The notes under the pieces were generated by a model. The model saw only the letters and a list, made by a program, of their open reading frames with translations, was not told the origin of the DNA and made no database searches. 64,000 nt of DNA. Origin: SZUA-36 sp963704855. Lineage in GTDB: Bacteria; Pseudomonadota; Gammaproteobacteria; Xanthomonadales; SZUA-36. Where the stretch lies: assembly GCA_963704855.1 (NCBI GenBank), contig CAVPHY010000010.1:146307-210306 (forward strand), written 5' to 3'. A program made the position numbers and the translations under genes. Numbering within the stretch: position 1 is the stretch's first letter; each line of letters opens with the position of its first letter. Positions 25,426-34,611 of the stretch are shown here, piece after piece.

Positions 25426-25605
25426 TCAGAGCTCGATCATTTCAAAATCTTCTTTACCCGCACCACAATCCGGGCAAACCCAGTACTCCGGTACATCCTC
25501 CCAGCGTGTGCCGGGTGCCAGTCCTTCCTCAGGACAACCTTTTTCCTCTTCATATACCCAGCCACAGATGATACACATCCAGACTTTATAGTCGTTCTCC
25601 GGCAC
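25426..25605 (-). CDS. Rubredoxin
   Basis: This 59-residue protein was found by reading the gap upstream of hemL. It has the two CxxCG knuckles of rubredoxin: CIICGW near residues 11-16 and CPDCGAGKEDFEMIE near 44-58, with the connecting GLAPGTRWEDVPEYWVCP stretch. The four cysteines bind one iron; rubredoxins carry single electrons to oxygenases or reductases. The only reasonable start in frame is GTG 25605. It is divergent from hemL, an arrangement also seen in pseudomonads. One extra cysteine (residue 24, KGCPEEG) lies in the variable loop. Confidence 0.92.
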   Translation of the reverse strand: MPENDYKVWMCIICGWVYEEEKGCPEEGLAPGTRWEDVPEYWVCPDCGAGKEDFEMIEL

Positions 25606-25711
25606 GATTGTGATCCCGTTTTGATAAAAAGACTAGTTTGCCATGCAAAGGCGCGCGCTTAAACCTTTTGCAGGTTAAAATGACGTTTTTTGCAGATTGG
25701 GAACAGCCACG

Positions 25712-27001
25712 ATGACAAGCAGCCAGGAATTGATCCAACGGGCACGTGTACACATACCGGGCGGTGTGAACTCGCCGGTTCGCGCATTCAACGGGGTTGG
25801 CGGCGACCCGGTGTTTTTCGATCATGCGCTGGGCGCCTGTCTGTATGACGTTTCCGGACGCTCCTATATCGATTACGTCGGTTCCTGGGGGCCGATGATA
25901 GCCGGTCACTCCAACCCGGTGATCATCGCCGCGGTGCACGAGGCCGTTAACAAGGGTTTGAGTTTTGGCGCACCTTCGGCCGCGGAAGTCACGATGGCTG
26001 AAAGGTTGTGTGAGTTGATAGACGGTTTAGACATGGTGCGTATGGTCAACTCCGGTACCGAGGCAACCATGAGCGCCATACGTGTGGCGCGTGCGGCGAC
26101 CGGCCGTGATCGAATTCTGAAGTTTGAAGGCTGCTACCACGGCCATGCCGATGCCTTCCTGGTCAAGGCCGGCAGCGGCGCGCTGACCCTGGGTGTGCCC
26201 AATTCCCCGGGCGTCCCCTCAGCCTGCGCCGACCTCACACTGACCGTGCCCTATAACGATCTCGAAGCTGTGCGTACCTGTTTTGCAGAGCAGGGCGACG
26301 CGATCGCCTGCCTGATTGTTGAGCCCGTGGCCGGAAATATGAATTGTATTCCGCCAATCAATGGCTATTTGCAGGGTTTGCGGGATCTGTGTGATCAATA
26401 CGGCGTCCTGTTGATATTTGACGAGGTTATGACCGGTTTCCGCGTGGCCCTGGGCGGCGCACAGGCTTTGTACGGCATCACCCCGGATCTGTCGACTTTC
26501 GGCAAGGTCATCGGTGGTGGTATGCCGGTCGGAGCCTTTGGCGGAAAACGTGAGTTGATGGAACTGGTCGCGCCTTCAGGACCGGTATACCAGGCCGGTA
26601 CGCTGTCGGGCAACCCGGTGGCCATGGCCGCGGGTCTCGCCACGCTTGACCAGATCACGGTGCCGGGCTTCTACAAAGCACTGGGTGAAAAAACCCGCAT
26701 GCTGACCGAAGGTTTGCAGGCCGAGGCTGATTTCTTCGCTGTGCCATTTACGACAACCCGGGTTGGCGGTATGTTTGGTCTGTATTTCAGCAACGATAAA
26801 CAAATAGTTAATTTTGAACAGGCTGGCGCGGTCGATGTTGAAATGTTCAGACGTTTTTTCCACGCCATGCTTGAACGGGGTGTTTACCTGGCGCCATCGG
26901 CCTACGAGGCGGGCTTTGTTTCTTCAGCGCATACCGAGGAGCATATAACCGCAACGATCAGTGCGGCCCGGGAAGCGTTGCGGATGTGTGTTGATCAATA
27001 G
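25712..27001 (+). CDS. hemL: Glutamate-1-semialdehyde 2,1-aminomutase
   Basis: This 429-residue PLP enzyme of aminotransferase class III has a start region with RARVHIPGGVNSPVRAF. Substrate and cofactor sites include NSGTEATMSAIR and CYHGHAD. The Schiff-base lysine is Lys265 in STFGKVIGGGMPVGAFGG. HemL makes 5-aminolevulinate from glutamate-1-semialdehyde in C5-pathway tetrapyrrole synthesis. ATG 25712 is preferred over an in-frame TTG at 25697. It is a monocistronic gene with rubredoxin divergent and an SDR gene convergent. Confidence 0.97.
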   Translation: MTSSQELIQRARVHIPGGVNSPVRAFNGVGGDPVFFDHALGACLYDVSGRSYIDYVGSWGPMIAGHSNPVIIAAVHEAVNKGLSFGAPSAAEVTMAERLCELIDGLDMVRMVNSGTEATMSAIRVARAATGRDRILKFEGCYHGHADAFLVKAGSGALTLGVPNSPGVPSACADLTLTVPYNDLEAVRTCFAEQGDAIACLIVEPVAGNMNCIPPINGYLQGLRDLCDQYGVLLIFDEVMTGFRVALGGAQALYGITPDLSTFGKVIGGGMPVGAFGGKRELMELVAPSGPVYQAGTLSGNPVAMAAGLATLDQITVPGFYKALGEKTRMLTEGLQAEADFFAVPFTTTRVGGMFGLYFSNDKQIVNFEQAGAVDVEMFRRFFHAMLERGVYLAPSAYEAGFVSSAHTEEHITATISAAREALRMCVDQ

Positions 27002-27032
27002 CTGTTTACGGGGTCCTGGTGAGCCGGACTAT

Positions 27033-27854
27033 TCAATCCAGGAAGAGGTCTTTCATTAACGGCTGGCCGGGCTTGACCGCATAGTTGTCAAAGTTCCTGA
27101 CACCGCCGGCGCGCAGCACATCCTCGTCCAAAAAGAAATTGCCACTCGTGTTCCTGCTGTTGCGACAGAGTATCGCGTGCGCCGCATCCGCCATGATCTC
27201 TACGCTACGGCAATTATCGGTATTGACAGCATCGCCCAGCATGTTAATTGCCGCGGTAGCGATGACCGTGCGTGGCCACAAGGCGTTAACGGCAATACCC
27301 TGCTTGCGGAACTCCCTGGCCATGCCAAGAACACACATGCTCATGCCGTACTTGGATATCGTATAGGCCAAATAATCCTTGAACCAGAGCGGGTCCAGAT
27401 TCAATGGAGGCGACAGGTTGAGTATATGGGGGTTTTCCGCTTTCAGCAGGTAGGGTATACAGGCCTTTGAACAGGCATAGGTGCCGCGTACGTTGACGGA
27501 GTGCATCAGGTCAAACCTACGCAGGTCCAAATCAAGTGTGTTTTTAAGCGTTATTGCGCTGGCGTTATTTACCAGGATATCCAGGCCGTTAAAATGACCT
27601 GCGGCCTTGTTCACCGCTTCGACGACAGCCTTGTCATCGCGAACATCGAGCTTGATCGGCAGTGCCTGACCACCTGCCTGTTCAATTTCCTCAGCGACCG
27701 AATAAATAGTGCCTGGTAAGGTTGCCTGGGGTTTGTCCGATTTGGCAGCAATGATAATATTGGCGCCGTCACGCGCTGCCCGTAATGCGATGGCTTTACC
27801 AATACCGCGGGAGCCGCCGGTGATGAAAATTGTTTTGTTTTTTAGAGTTTGCAT
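27033..27854 (-). CDS. SDR family oxidoreductase (HSDL2-like)
   Basis: This 273-residue short-chain dehydrogenase has the cofactor motif TGGSRGIGKAIA near residues 12-23, LDVRDD, NNASA near 91-95 and the YTISKYGMS active site (Tyr-x3-Lys) near residues 168-176. The Ser of the catalytic triad is probably in NLSPPL. The sequence resembles hydroxysteroid dehydrogenase-like protein 2 without the SCP2 tail. The substrate is unknown; such proteins are found in fatty-acid or sterol-like metabolism. It is divergent from the DedA fusion gene and convergent with hemL. Confidence 0.88.
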   Translation of the reverse strand: MQTLKNKTIFITGGSRGIGKAIALRAARDGANIIIAAKSDKPQATLPGTIYSVAEEIEQAGGQALPIKLDVRDDKAVVEAVNKAAGHFNGLDILVNNASAITLKNTLDLDLRRFDLMHSVNVRGTYACSKACIPYLLKAENPHILNLSPPLNLDPLWFKDYLAYTISKYGMSMCVLGMAREFRKQGIAVNALWPRTVIATAAINMLGDAVNTDNCRSVEIMADAAHAILCRNSRNTSGNFFLDEDVLRAGGVRNFDNYAVKPGQPLMKDLFLD

Positions 27855-27939
27855 TTACAGGTCCTGTATCAGGCATCAACCGGTTCAATCCCGTATTATA
27901 GCTATGAACTGCGCGCAGAAAAGGGCGATCTAAACCAAA

Positions 27940-29937
27940 GTGGAAACTGACTGGACACAGGACTTGCTTAACTGGATGTCTGCTAACCCCGGTTGGGCTG
28001 GCTTCTGGGTGTTTGTCATGTCCTTTGTTGAATCGTTGGCGTTTGTCGGCATCCTGATTCCGGGTATTCTTATCCTGTTTGGCCTGGGGGCGCTGATCAG
28101 TCTTGGTGCCATGGACATGCTGCCTATCTGGTTATGGGGTTCGCTTGGCGCGTTTGCCGGGGACATCGTCAGTTACGCTCTCGGCCGGCGATACCGCAGT
28201 CATCTGCCGGAGATATGGCCGTTTTCGAAATTTCCCCGAATGCTCGAACGGGGCCGCGAGTATTTTAGTGTGCATGGCCCGAAAAGCGTGGTCGTGGGTC
28301 GTTTTATCGGTCCGCTGCGGCCCGTGATTCCGGTTACAGCCGGTATGCTGGGCCTGGCACCGCGTCGTTTTTTGCTGGTCGACATTCCAGCCTGCATCGC
28401 CTGGACTCCGGCTTACCTGATCCCCGGCATGCTGTTTGGTGCTTCACTCGAAGTTGCGTCTGAATACGCGGGCCGCTTGTCATTGGTGCTGATTATTGGC
28501 GCCGTGGTGCTCTGGTTCACCTGGTGGATTATCTGGACTGCCTACGAGTTCCTGGCGAGCCGTTCCGCACGTTGGATGCGGCACGTGATTCGCTGGTTGC
28601 GCCGGCATCCGGTATTCAGCCGGATCGCGGGCCCTTTGCTGGATTCAACCCAGCCCGAAGTGCTGTCCGTCACCATGATGGGCCTGCTCCTGGTAATGAT
28701 TTTCTGGGCCATGGTGATGTTGTTATTCCTTTCACCTTTTTCGGCAACCCCGCAGTCTATTGACCAGGCAGTGCAGGCCTACGCACTGAACCTGAGAAAC
28801 CATATTGCCGACCCGCTGATGGTGGCCCTGACACAGATGTCGCGTCTGTGGGTGCTCCTTCCGACCTCCATGGCAGTGCTGCTCTGGCTGATCGGCGCCG
28901 GGCGCCAGAAGGCCGCATTGCACTGGCTGGTTGCGATGGGTGGAGGCGTTATCCTGCAGCTATTGCTAGGCTGGTCGCTGCGGGCGACGCCGATGTTGAG
29001 CGAGGCGGGGATCAAGGATTTTCACGATCCGAGTGCTGCATTAACCCTGGCTACGGTGGTGCTGGGTTACTTCGCCGTGATGGTTGCAAGGGAAATAAAG
29101 CGTCGCCAACGCAAGTGGCCATACGTCATTGTCGGCCTGCTTCTTTCGTTGCTGGTTTTGGCACGACTATACCTCGGGCTGGATTGGCTAAGCGGAGCGC
29201 TGATGGGTGTGGCCCTCGGGATGACCTGGACATTCGTGGTCGGTATTGCTTACCGGCAACGCGCCTTGCTGTCTTTCAGTGGCATGACGGCAAGCCTGAT
29301 CTTTTTCGGTATGCTGGCGGCCACCTTCGCATGGCAGGTCGGACAAAATATTGAAAGTGACCTTGCTACATTAAAGTTACCGGTGCCGCAAAATGAAATA
29401 GCCGCTCAAGGCTGGTGGGAAAACGATTGGCAGACATTGCCACGTGAGCGCACCCGTTCGAAATCCGTTGCTGCGCGGGAATTTAATTTTCAATTTGCGG
29501 GAGAACCGGCAAACCTCGAACGGGCGCTCACGGTTCACGGGTGGCAGGCAACTGAATCAGCAAACTGGCGCTGGGTTCTCTTGTCCATGAACCCCGAGGC
29601 TTCGGAGGATTCGCTTCCGCCGCTGAAGCGGGATTATCTCGGTCATGCCGATGTACTTTTGTTACACCGCCTGGGTGGTGATCCTTCTAAACAAGAGACA
29701 ATCCGTGTCTGGGATTCCGGATTCAGGCTGAAACCGGGTGGCCAGACGGTTTACCTTGGCCAGGTAAACGGTGAAGTGCTGGTACAGCGAATGAAGTTTT
29801 TCAGCTATTGGCGGGCGCAATCCGCCTTGAAAGACAGCCTGGAGCAACTGCAAGCGGAGACAAAAGGTTTACAGACCAAAATGGTCGGTGACGGGTTCCT
29901 GTTGATCAGGGACACTCAGGCTTCGGCGGGTTCCTGA
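27940..29937 (+). CDS. DedA (VTT)/PAP2-like/LssY_C fusion membrane protein
   Basis: This 665-residue fusion has three parts. Residues about 10-205 form a DedA/VTT domain (FVESLAFVGILIPG; GRFIGPLRPVIPVTAG), a family tied to lipid-carrier flipping. Residues about 240-460 form a six-helix PAP2-like phosphatase fold. Residues about 485-660 match the soluble LssY C-terminal domain. The PAP2 active site is eroded: the usual PSGH is PSAA at 364-367, and the usual SR...HxxxD appears as AR...LDWLSG at 408-419, removing both catalytic histidines. The KxxxxxxRP motif is also not seen. The start is GTG 27940. The 3' end overlaps the convergent LON-domain gene by 22 bases. Confidence 0.85.
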   Translation: METDWTQDLLNWMSANPGWAGFWVFVMSFVESLAFVGILIPGILILFGLGALISLGAMDMLPIWLWGSLGAFAGDIVSYALGRRYRSHLPEIWPFSKFPRMLERGREYFSVHGPKSVVVGRFIGPLRPVIPVTAGMLGLAPRRFLLVDIPACIAWTPAYLIPGMLFGASLEVASEYAGRLSLVLIIGAVVLWFTWWIIWTAYEFLASRSARWMRHVIRWLRRHPVFSRIAGPLLDSTQPEVLSVTMMGLLLVMIFWAMVMLLFLSPFSATPQSIDQAVQAYALNLRNHIADPLMVALTQMSRLWVLLPTSMAVLLWLIGAGRQKAALHWLVAMGGGVILQLLLGWSLRATPMLSEAGIKDFHDPSAALTLATVVLGYFAVMVAREIKRRQRKWPYVIVGLLLSLLVLARLYLGLDWLSGALMGVALGMTWTFVVGIAYRQRALLSFSGMTASLIFFGMLAATFAWQVGQNIESDLATLKLPVPQNEIAAQGWWENDWQTLPRERTRSKSVAAREFNFQFAGEPANLERALTVHGWQATESANWRWVLLSMNPEASEDSLPPLKRDYLGHADVLLLHRLGGDPSKQETIRVWDSGFRLKPGGQTVYLGQVNGEVLVQRMKFFSYWRAQSALKDSLEQLQAETKGLQTKMVGDGFLLIRDTQASAGS

Positions 29938-30515
29938 AAACGGGGCATTGCCTCCACCAACCACTGTAAGCGCTCCAGTGGATCGTTGAACTGCAGCAGC
30001 AATTGTTTTTCATGGTTTTCCAACGGCAGTAGTTCAGCCAGGCGATAAGCAACCCAGCTTGCGTCCTGCAGAAGCCGTGGCTGGAATGTGGGGTAATTTT
30101 TACCCACCTGCTCCATGAAGCGGGCGGTAATCATCGATAGCACCCAGTACTCATCCGGCATATCTATGTACCCGGGCTCCTCCAGGGTTTCCACCTCGGC
30201 CGTCAACAGGCCGTTGTCCCGCGTACGGGTTTTCCTGATGACAAACTTCTGCCTGCCGTGCGCGGTAATACCCAGGAGGCCGTCATCCAGTGTCGAAAAG
30301 TCACAGATTTCGGCCGTGGTGCCAACGCTCATATGGTTGGCAGGATGGTTTGGGTCTTCAGAATTGTTAATAAGGCTAACACCGAAGTTGCAGGCCCTGA
30401 GGCTGCATTCACGCACCATGTCGATATACCGTTGCTCAAAAATCCTCAGCTTCAGATAGCCATCCGGAAACAGAACGGTATGCAGAGGGAAGATTGGAAT
30501 ATCGGTTTCGATCAC
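29916..30515 (-). CDS. LON peptidase N-terminal (substrate-binding) domain protein
   Basis: This 199-residue protein consists of the Lon N-terminal domain alone: IPIFPLHTVLFPDGYLKLRIFEQRYIDM at the start (positions 5-32), then GTTAEICDFSTLDDGLLGI, and a helical end. No AAA or protease domain follows. Stand-alone members are frequent in proteobacteria and of unknown role. It lies eight bases after mpl on the same strand, probably in an adk-(membrane protein)-mpl-lonB-like operon. Confidence 0.9.
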   Translation of the reverse strand: MIETDIPIFPLHTVLFPDGYLKLRIFEQRYIDMVRECSLRACNFGVSLINNSEDPNHPANHMSVGTTAEICDFSTLDDGLLGITAHGRQKFVIRKTRTRDNGLLTAEVETLEEPGYIDMPDEYWVLSMITARFMEQVGKNYPTFQPRLLQDASWVAYRLAELLPLENHEKQLLLQFNDPLERLQWLVEAMPRFQEPAEA

Positions 30516-30523
30516 GTCGTTTA

Positions 30524-31885
30524 TCAGGAGCCTTTGATCACGTGCTCCGCCATTCTGCGCGGCGCGGCTTCAAAACCACCGTTACTCATGAATACGACAT
30601 GGTCGCCGGGGCTGAGGCTGCTCTTCATTTGGTTGAGCATATCATCCACACGGGTCACGACCTTGAATCGCCCTTCCAGCGGCGCGAGTGCAACTTTCGG
30701 GTCCCAGTCGATACCCTCACCGGTTTTGAGCCAGACGTGGTCTGCGGCCATCAAAGCGGGCCCCAGTTCGTCTGCGTGAACACCGGCGCGCATGGTGTTG
30801 CTGCGTGGCTCGAGCGCAACCAGTATACGGGCGTTGCCAACCTTGCGCCGCAAACCCTCCAGGGTCAGACGAATGGCGGTGGGGTGATGGGCGAAATCGT
30901 CGTATACGCTGATATCCCCGGCTTGGGCGAGGACTTCAAGACGGCGTTTGACACCGGTGAACAGCGACAAAGCCTCGATCGCCGTGGTCGGGGGTACGCC
31001 CGCGGCCACTGCCGCTGCGAGGGCGGAACAGGCATTCATTGCGTTATGACGGCCGCATTGGTCCCACTCCAGTGTTCCTGCCACCTTTTGTTGATAGTGG
31101 AAACGCAACTCACTGGCGTCTGGTTTTAGCATCTCGACCTGCCAGTCATATTTACCATCGAGTGAGAACCGCTGTAAGTTGCTCCAGCATCCCCGGGCAA
31201 TCACCCTTTCGAGGCTCGCATCTGAACCATTGCTGATAACGGTGCCATTGCCGGGGATGGTCCGCATCAGGTGGTGAAACTGGGTCTCGATGGCTGCCAG
31301 GTCTGGAAAAATATCGGCATGGTCATATTCCAGGTTGTTGAGGATGGTGATTTGCGGACGGTAGTGGACGAACTTGGAGCGCTTGTCAAAAAAAGCGGTA
31401 TCGTACTCATCGGCTTCGACGACAAAACAGTCGGAACCCTCACGTGCTGAAACATTGAAATTCGTTGGCACTCCACCGATCAGAAAACCGGGATTCAGAC
31501 CTGCAAATTCCAGTATCCAGGCAAGCATGCTGGATGTGGTTGTCTTACCATGCGTACCGGCAACCGCGATGACGTTGCGGCCACGCAGGTAATTCTCACC
31601 CAGCCAGCGCGGCCCGGAAACATAGTTGAGCCGGTTGTTCAAAACATACTCAACGGCCGGGTTGCCACGACTCAGTGCGTTGCCAACGATGACCAGATCG
31701 GGCCGGTCGTGCATCGGCTCTTCAGTGTAGCCCTCATGCAGCACGATGCCTTCGCTCTCCAGCAGGGTACTCATCGGCGGATAGGTATGCTGGTCGGCAC
31801 CGGTGACCTGGTGACCGGCGCGGCTGGCGAGTATGGCGACGCCACCCATAAAGGTTCCGCACGCGCCAAGGATATGAATTTTCAT
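30524..31885 (-). CDS. mpl: UDP-N-acetylmuramate:L-alanyl-gamma-D-glutamyl-meso-diaminopimelate ligase
   Basis: This 453-residue Mur ligase salvages murein tripeptide released by cell-wall recycling, joining it to UDP-MurNAc. It has the Mpl N-terminus (HILGACGTFMGGVA), the P-loop AGTHGKTTTSSM near residues 110-121, LEYDHADIFPDL, and FAHHPTAI of the C-terminal Mur ligase domain. The family length is about 450. It works in the same pathway as the AmpD-type amidase at 2.1-2.7 kb. The membrane protein gene upstream ends 13 bases before it. Confidence 0.95.
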   Translation of the reverse strand: MKIHILGACGTFMGGVAILASRAGHQVTGADQHTYPPMSTLLESEGIVLHEGYTEEPMHDRPDLVIVGNALSRGNPAVEYVLNNRLNYVSGPRWLGENYLRGRNVIAVAGTHGKTTTSSMLAWILEFAGLNPGFLIGGVPTNFNVSAREGSDCFVVEADEYDTAFFDKRSKFVHYRPQITILNNLEYDHADIFPDLAAIETQFHHLMRTIPGNGTVISNGSDASLERVIARGCWSNLQRFSLDGKYDWQVEMLKPDASELRFHYQQKVAGTLEWDQCGRHNAMNACSALAAAVAAGVPPTTAIEALSLFTGVKRRLEVLAQAGDISVYDDFAHHPTAIRLTLEGLRRKVGNARILVALEPRSNTMRAGVHADELGPALMAADHVWLKTGEGIDWDPKVALAPLEGRFKVVTRVDDMLNQMKSSLSPGDHVVFMSNGGFEAAPRRMAEHVIKGS

Positions 31886-31898
31886 CAGTTTCTAAATC

Positions 31899-32429
31899 CT
31901 AGTTCTGTATAGTCATTCGAAGGATCAGGCATTTCCCAGCAAAAACACCGATTCGATCAATACGTAACTGGCCGCAAGGATCAGGACAGTAACCAGCATT
32001 CCTATCGCAAGCGGGAACGGACAGGGCATGACGGTAAATATTTGCATCAACGAACAGGCTCCAGATAAAAACAGCGAACCAGACCATTGCCAGTATCGGC
32101 TGGTTCACCGCCGGGTCAGACAGTGACAGCAGGCCCCAGGTAACAATATTGAAGAAGATACCAACCGAGGCAAGGGCACTCATCGTTTGTGCGAAGCGTT
32201 CCGCGTGTCCGCGCCAGAGAAGCAGGCCTGTCAGCACACAAACCTGCAGGCAAACAGCCAGCAGGCTCTTGGCCGCCGCATTCTGGTCTTCCAGCTGTTG
32301 ACCGGTGACCAGGTTCTGCACCAGGTAGGCCGTCAGCAGGAGGATCATCAGTACCCATGAGGCGGGCAGGTTTTGTGGCCCACCACGCAGGCGTAATAAT
32401 TGAGCCAGGTTTATCAGCATGCCATTCAT
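31899..32429 (-). CDS. Four-helix inner membrane protein, 3' end frameshifted
   Basis: The first 140 or so residues form three hydrophobic helices (VLMILLLTAYLVQ; LLAVCLQVCVLTGLLLW; ILAMVWFAVFIWSLF), after which the reading frame turns polar and cysteine-rich (VPACDRNAGYCPDPC). One base earlier in frame, the same DNA reads PLAIGMLVTVLILAASYVL followed by a short tail and a stop at 31925-31927, that is, the expected fourth helix. Removing one C from the CCC near 32009-32013 restores it. So either the gene suffered a one-base insertion or the base is a sequence error. I do not recognise the family. It lies between adk and mpl on the same strand. Confidence 0.65.
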   Translation of the reverse strand: MNGMLINLAQLLRLRGGPQNLPASWVLMILLLTAYLVQNLVTGQQLEDQNAAAKSLLAVCLQVCVLTGLLLWRGHAERFAQTMSALASVGIFFNIVTWGLLSLSDPAVNQPILAMVWFAVFIWSLFVDANIYRHALSVPACDRNAGYCPDPCGQLRIDRIGVFAGKCLILRMTIQN

Positions 32430-32485
32430 ATCAGGACTGATTGCTCTTTGCTTTTAGACGCGATCGGAGAAAACCTTCCCGTCGC

Positions 32486-33064
32486 TCAGGCGGGTATCGG
32501 GCCCAGGTTCAATATACTGAGTATACGCTGAAAGATTTCGCTTACATTGCCGTCACCCAGAACCCGGGTCAGCAATCCGCGTTCCGCATAATAATCCGCT
32601 ACCGGTGCAGTTTGCTCCTCGTAAACCTGTATGCGGTTTCGCACGGTTTCCTCGGTATCATCTGAGCGGCCTTCTTCCTGCGCACGCTTGGCGATGCGCT
32701 TGATAATCTGCTCTGCGTCAATATCGATAAGGACAGCTTCTTCCACCGGCTGGTTCAGGCGTGCCAACAGGATATCCAGTGAACTCGCCTGTGCCAGGTT
32801 TCGGGGGTATCCGTCCAGGATAAATCCACCGGACACATCTTCATTGCTCAGTCTTTCCTCGAGCATGCCGGAGATGACATCATCAGGCACCAACTCGCCT
32901 TTGTCCGAGAGCGCCTTCGCCTGTAAACCAAGTTCCGTACCTCTTTCAGCAGCGCTACGCAGCAGTTCACCGGTGGAAATATGGGGTACACCCAACTGCT
33001 CTTTCAGCAATGTTGCCTGGGTTCCCTTACCCGAACCCGGGGGTCCTAACAATACAATTCGCAT
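32486..33064 (-). CDS. adk: Adenylate kinase (short-LID type)
   Basis: This 192-residue P-loop kinase has the start MRIVLLGPPGSGKGTQA, the AMP-binding STGELLR, and GFILDGYPRN. There is no long LID insertion between the VLIDIDAEQII strand and RSDDTEETVRNRI, so it is the short-type enzyme as in many proteobacteria and cytosolic eukaryotic forms. It interconverts ATP, AMP and ADP, and so handles AMP from PPi-releasing reactions. It is divergent from pfp across a 90-base gap, which fits with the neighbouring pyrophosphate-linked genes. Confidence 0.95.
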   Translation of the reverse strand: MRIVLLGPPGSGKGTQATLLKEQLGVPHISTGELLRSAAERGTELGLQAKALSDKGELVPDDVISGMLEERLSNEDVSGGFILDGYPRNLAQASSLDILLARLNQPVEEAVLIDIDAEQIIKRIAKRAQEEGRSDDTEETVRNRIQVYEEQTAPVADYYAERGLLTRVLGDGNVSEIFQRILSILNLGPIPA

Positions 33065-33153
33065 TGCACGCGTCCAGTCCTCTAAAATAGGCGCTAACGC
33101 TAACCTCTCATACTAGTCAAGTCAATGAAGATTGAAGGGATATAAGGAAAATT

Positions 33154-34416
33154 ATGATCAAGAAGAATCTGCTTTATGCACAATCCGGCGGCGTCACACC
33201 GGTCATAAATGCAACCGCCTGTGGGTTGATAGAAGAAGCGCGTCTGAACAAGGACCGCCTGGGCAAGGTTTACGCCGGCAAAGACGGCATCATCGGCATC
33301 CTGAAAGAGGAGTTGATCGACACCAGCAAGGAGAGCAAGTCAGATATCGCCGCCCTGCGTCACACACCGGGCGGCGGTTTTGGTTCATGCCGATTCAAAC
33401 TCAAAGGCATCGAAGAGAGCCGTGCGCAGTATGAGCGGTTGATCGAGGTATTCAGGGCGCACAACATCGGTTACTTTTTTTACAACGGTGGCGGTGATTC
33501 TGCAGATACGGCTTACAAGGTATCGCAGATCGGCGACAAGCTGGGTTTTCCGGTGCAGTGCATCGGTATACCCAAGACCATCGATAATGACCTGCCCATC
33601 ACGGATAACTGCCCCGGTTTCGGCTCGGTAGCAAAGTACGTTGCCGTTTCGATCATGGAAGCTAGCCTCGATGTCGAATCGATGGCATCGAGTTCCACCA
33701 AGGTATTCGTACTTGAAGTGATGGGGCGTCATGCTGGCTGGATTGCCGCTGCAGGCGGCCTGGCCCAGCAGAAGAAAGGCGACCCACCACACGTTATCCT
33801 GTTTCCAGAGCTTCTGCTGGATGAGGAAGCCATGCTGAAGAAGGTCGACAAGGCCGTCAAAACCCATGGTTACTGCTCACTCGTTGTTTCTGAAGGCGTC
33901 AGGGATAAGGAGGGCCGCTTCCTGGCTGACTCGGGACGCCGTGATGCCTTTGGACACGCCCAACTCGGTGGTGTCGCGCCGGTCGTTGCCGGAATGATTA
34001 CCAATGCCCTGGGTTACAAGAACCACTGGGCCGTTTCGGATTACCTGCAGCGCTCAGCCCGCCATATCGCTTCAAAAAATGATGTCGAGCAGGCCTATGC
34101 GATGGGTAAGGCCGCTGTTGATCTTGCACTACAGGGTAAAACCGGGGTCATGCCCACCGTGGTCAGAACCTCGGACAAACCCTACCGTTGGGAAGTCGGT
34201 GAAGCGCAACTGTCCAAAGTGGCGAATCGCGAGAAAATGATGCCACGGGGTTTTATCACCAAGGACGGTTTCGGTATCACCGCGGCTGCCAGGCGTTACC
34301 TGGAACCGCTGATACACGGCGAAGACTACCCGCCCTACGGTCGTGATGGGTTGCCGAAGTATGTTCGATTAAAGAAGATTCTGGTGCCTAAAAAGCTCGC
34401 ACCTTTTGAGCTCTAA
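33154..34416 (+). CDS. pfp: Pyrophosphate-dependent 6-phosphofructokinase
   Basis: This 420-residue PFK family enzyme interconverts fructose 6-phosphate and fructose 1,6-bisphosphate. PPi specificity is indicated by Asp115 in NGGGDS (residues 111-116), where ATP enzymes have Gly, and by Lys141 in PKTIDND (140-146), where ATP enzymes have Gly. The MGRHAGWIAAAGGLA and PEGRDAFGH-like blocks are typical. The reaction is reversible and replaces both ATP-PFK and FBPase in some methanotrophs and autotrophs. The membrane pyrophosphatase gene follows 247 bases downstream; the same gene pair is known from methanotrophic gammaproteobacteria. Confidence 0.93.
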   Translation: MIKKNLLYAQSGGVTPVINATACGLIEEARLNKDRLGKVYAGKDGIIGILKEELIDTSKESKSDIAALRHTPGGGFGSCRFKLKGIEESRAQYERLIEVFRAHNIGYFFYNGGGDSADTAYKVSQIGDKLGFPVQCIGIPKTIDNDLPITDNCPGFGSVAKYVAVSIMEASLDVESMASSSTKVFVLEVMGRHAGWIAAAGGLAQQKKGDPPHVILFPELLLDEEAMLKKVDKAVKTHGYCSLVVSEGVRDKEGRFLADSGRRDAFGHAQLGGVAPVVAGMITNALGYKNHWAVSDYLQRSARHIASKNDVEQAYAMGKAAVDLALQGKTGVMPTVVRTSDKPYRWEVGEAQLSKVANREKMMPRGFITKDGFGITAAARRYLEPLIHGEDYPPYGRDGLPKYVRLKKILVPKKLAPFEL

Positions 34417-34429
34417 TCAAGTTTTTACA

Positions 34430-34478
34430 GCCAGTCAAACCAGGGGCGTTTCCAATTGGGTTCGCCGTGTTGACTGGC
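34430..34478 (+). other. Long hairpin between pfp and membrane PPase
   Basis: GCCAGTCAA (34430-34438) is complementary to TTGACTGGC (34470-34478), with inner GGCG/CGCC pairing in the 31-base loop. There is no T tract, so it is not a classical terminator; it could be an mRNA element between two functionally linked genes. Confidence 0.5.
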
Positions 34479-34611
34479 AGTAGATTCTGCTGTGTGGGTT
34501 TCAATGGCTGAGAGGAGCCGGGGGCATTTTTTGGTCATACAAAAGTTTCGGAATCTTTGTAGTTAAAACCCTGAATTTCAGCCTTTTTGGGGGCAAATTT
34601 TGAGCCCGTTG

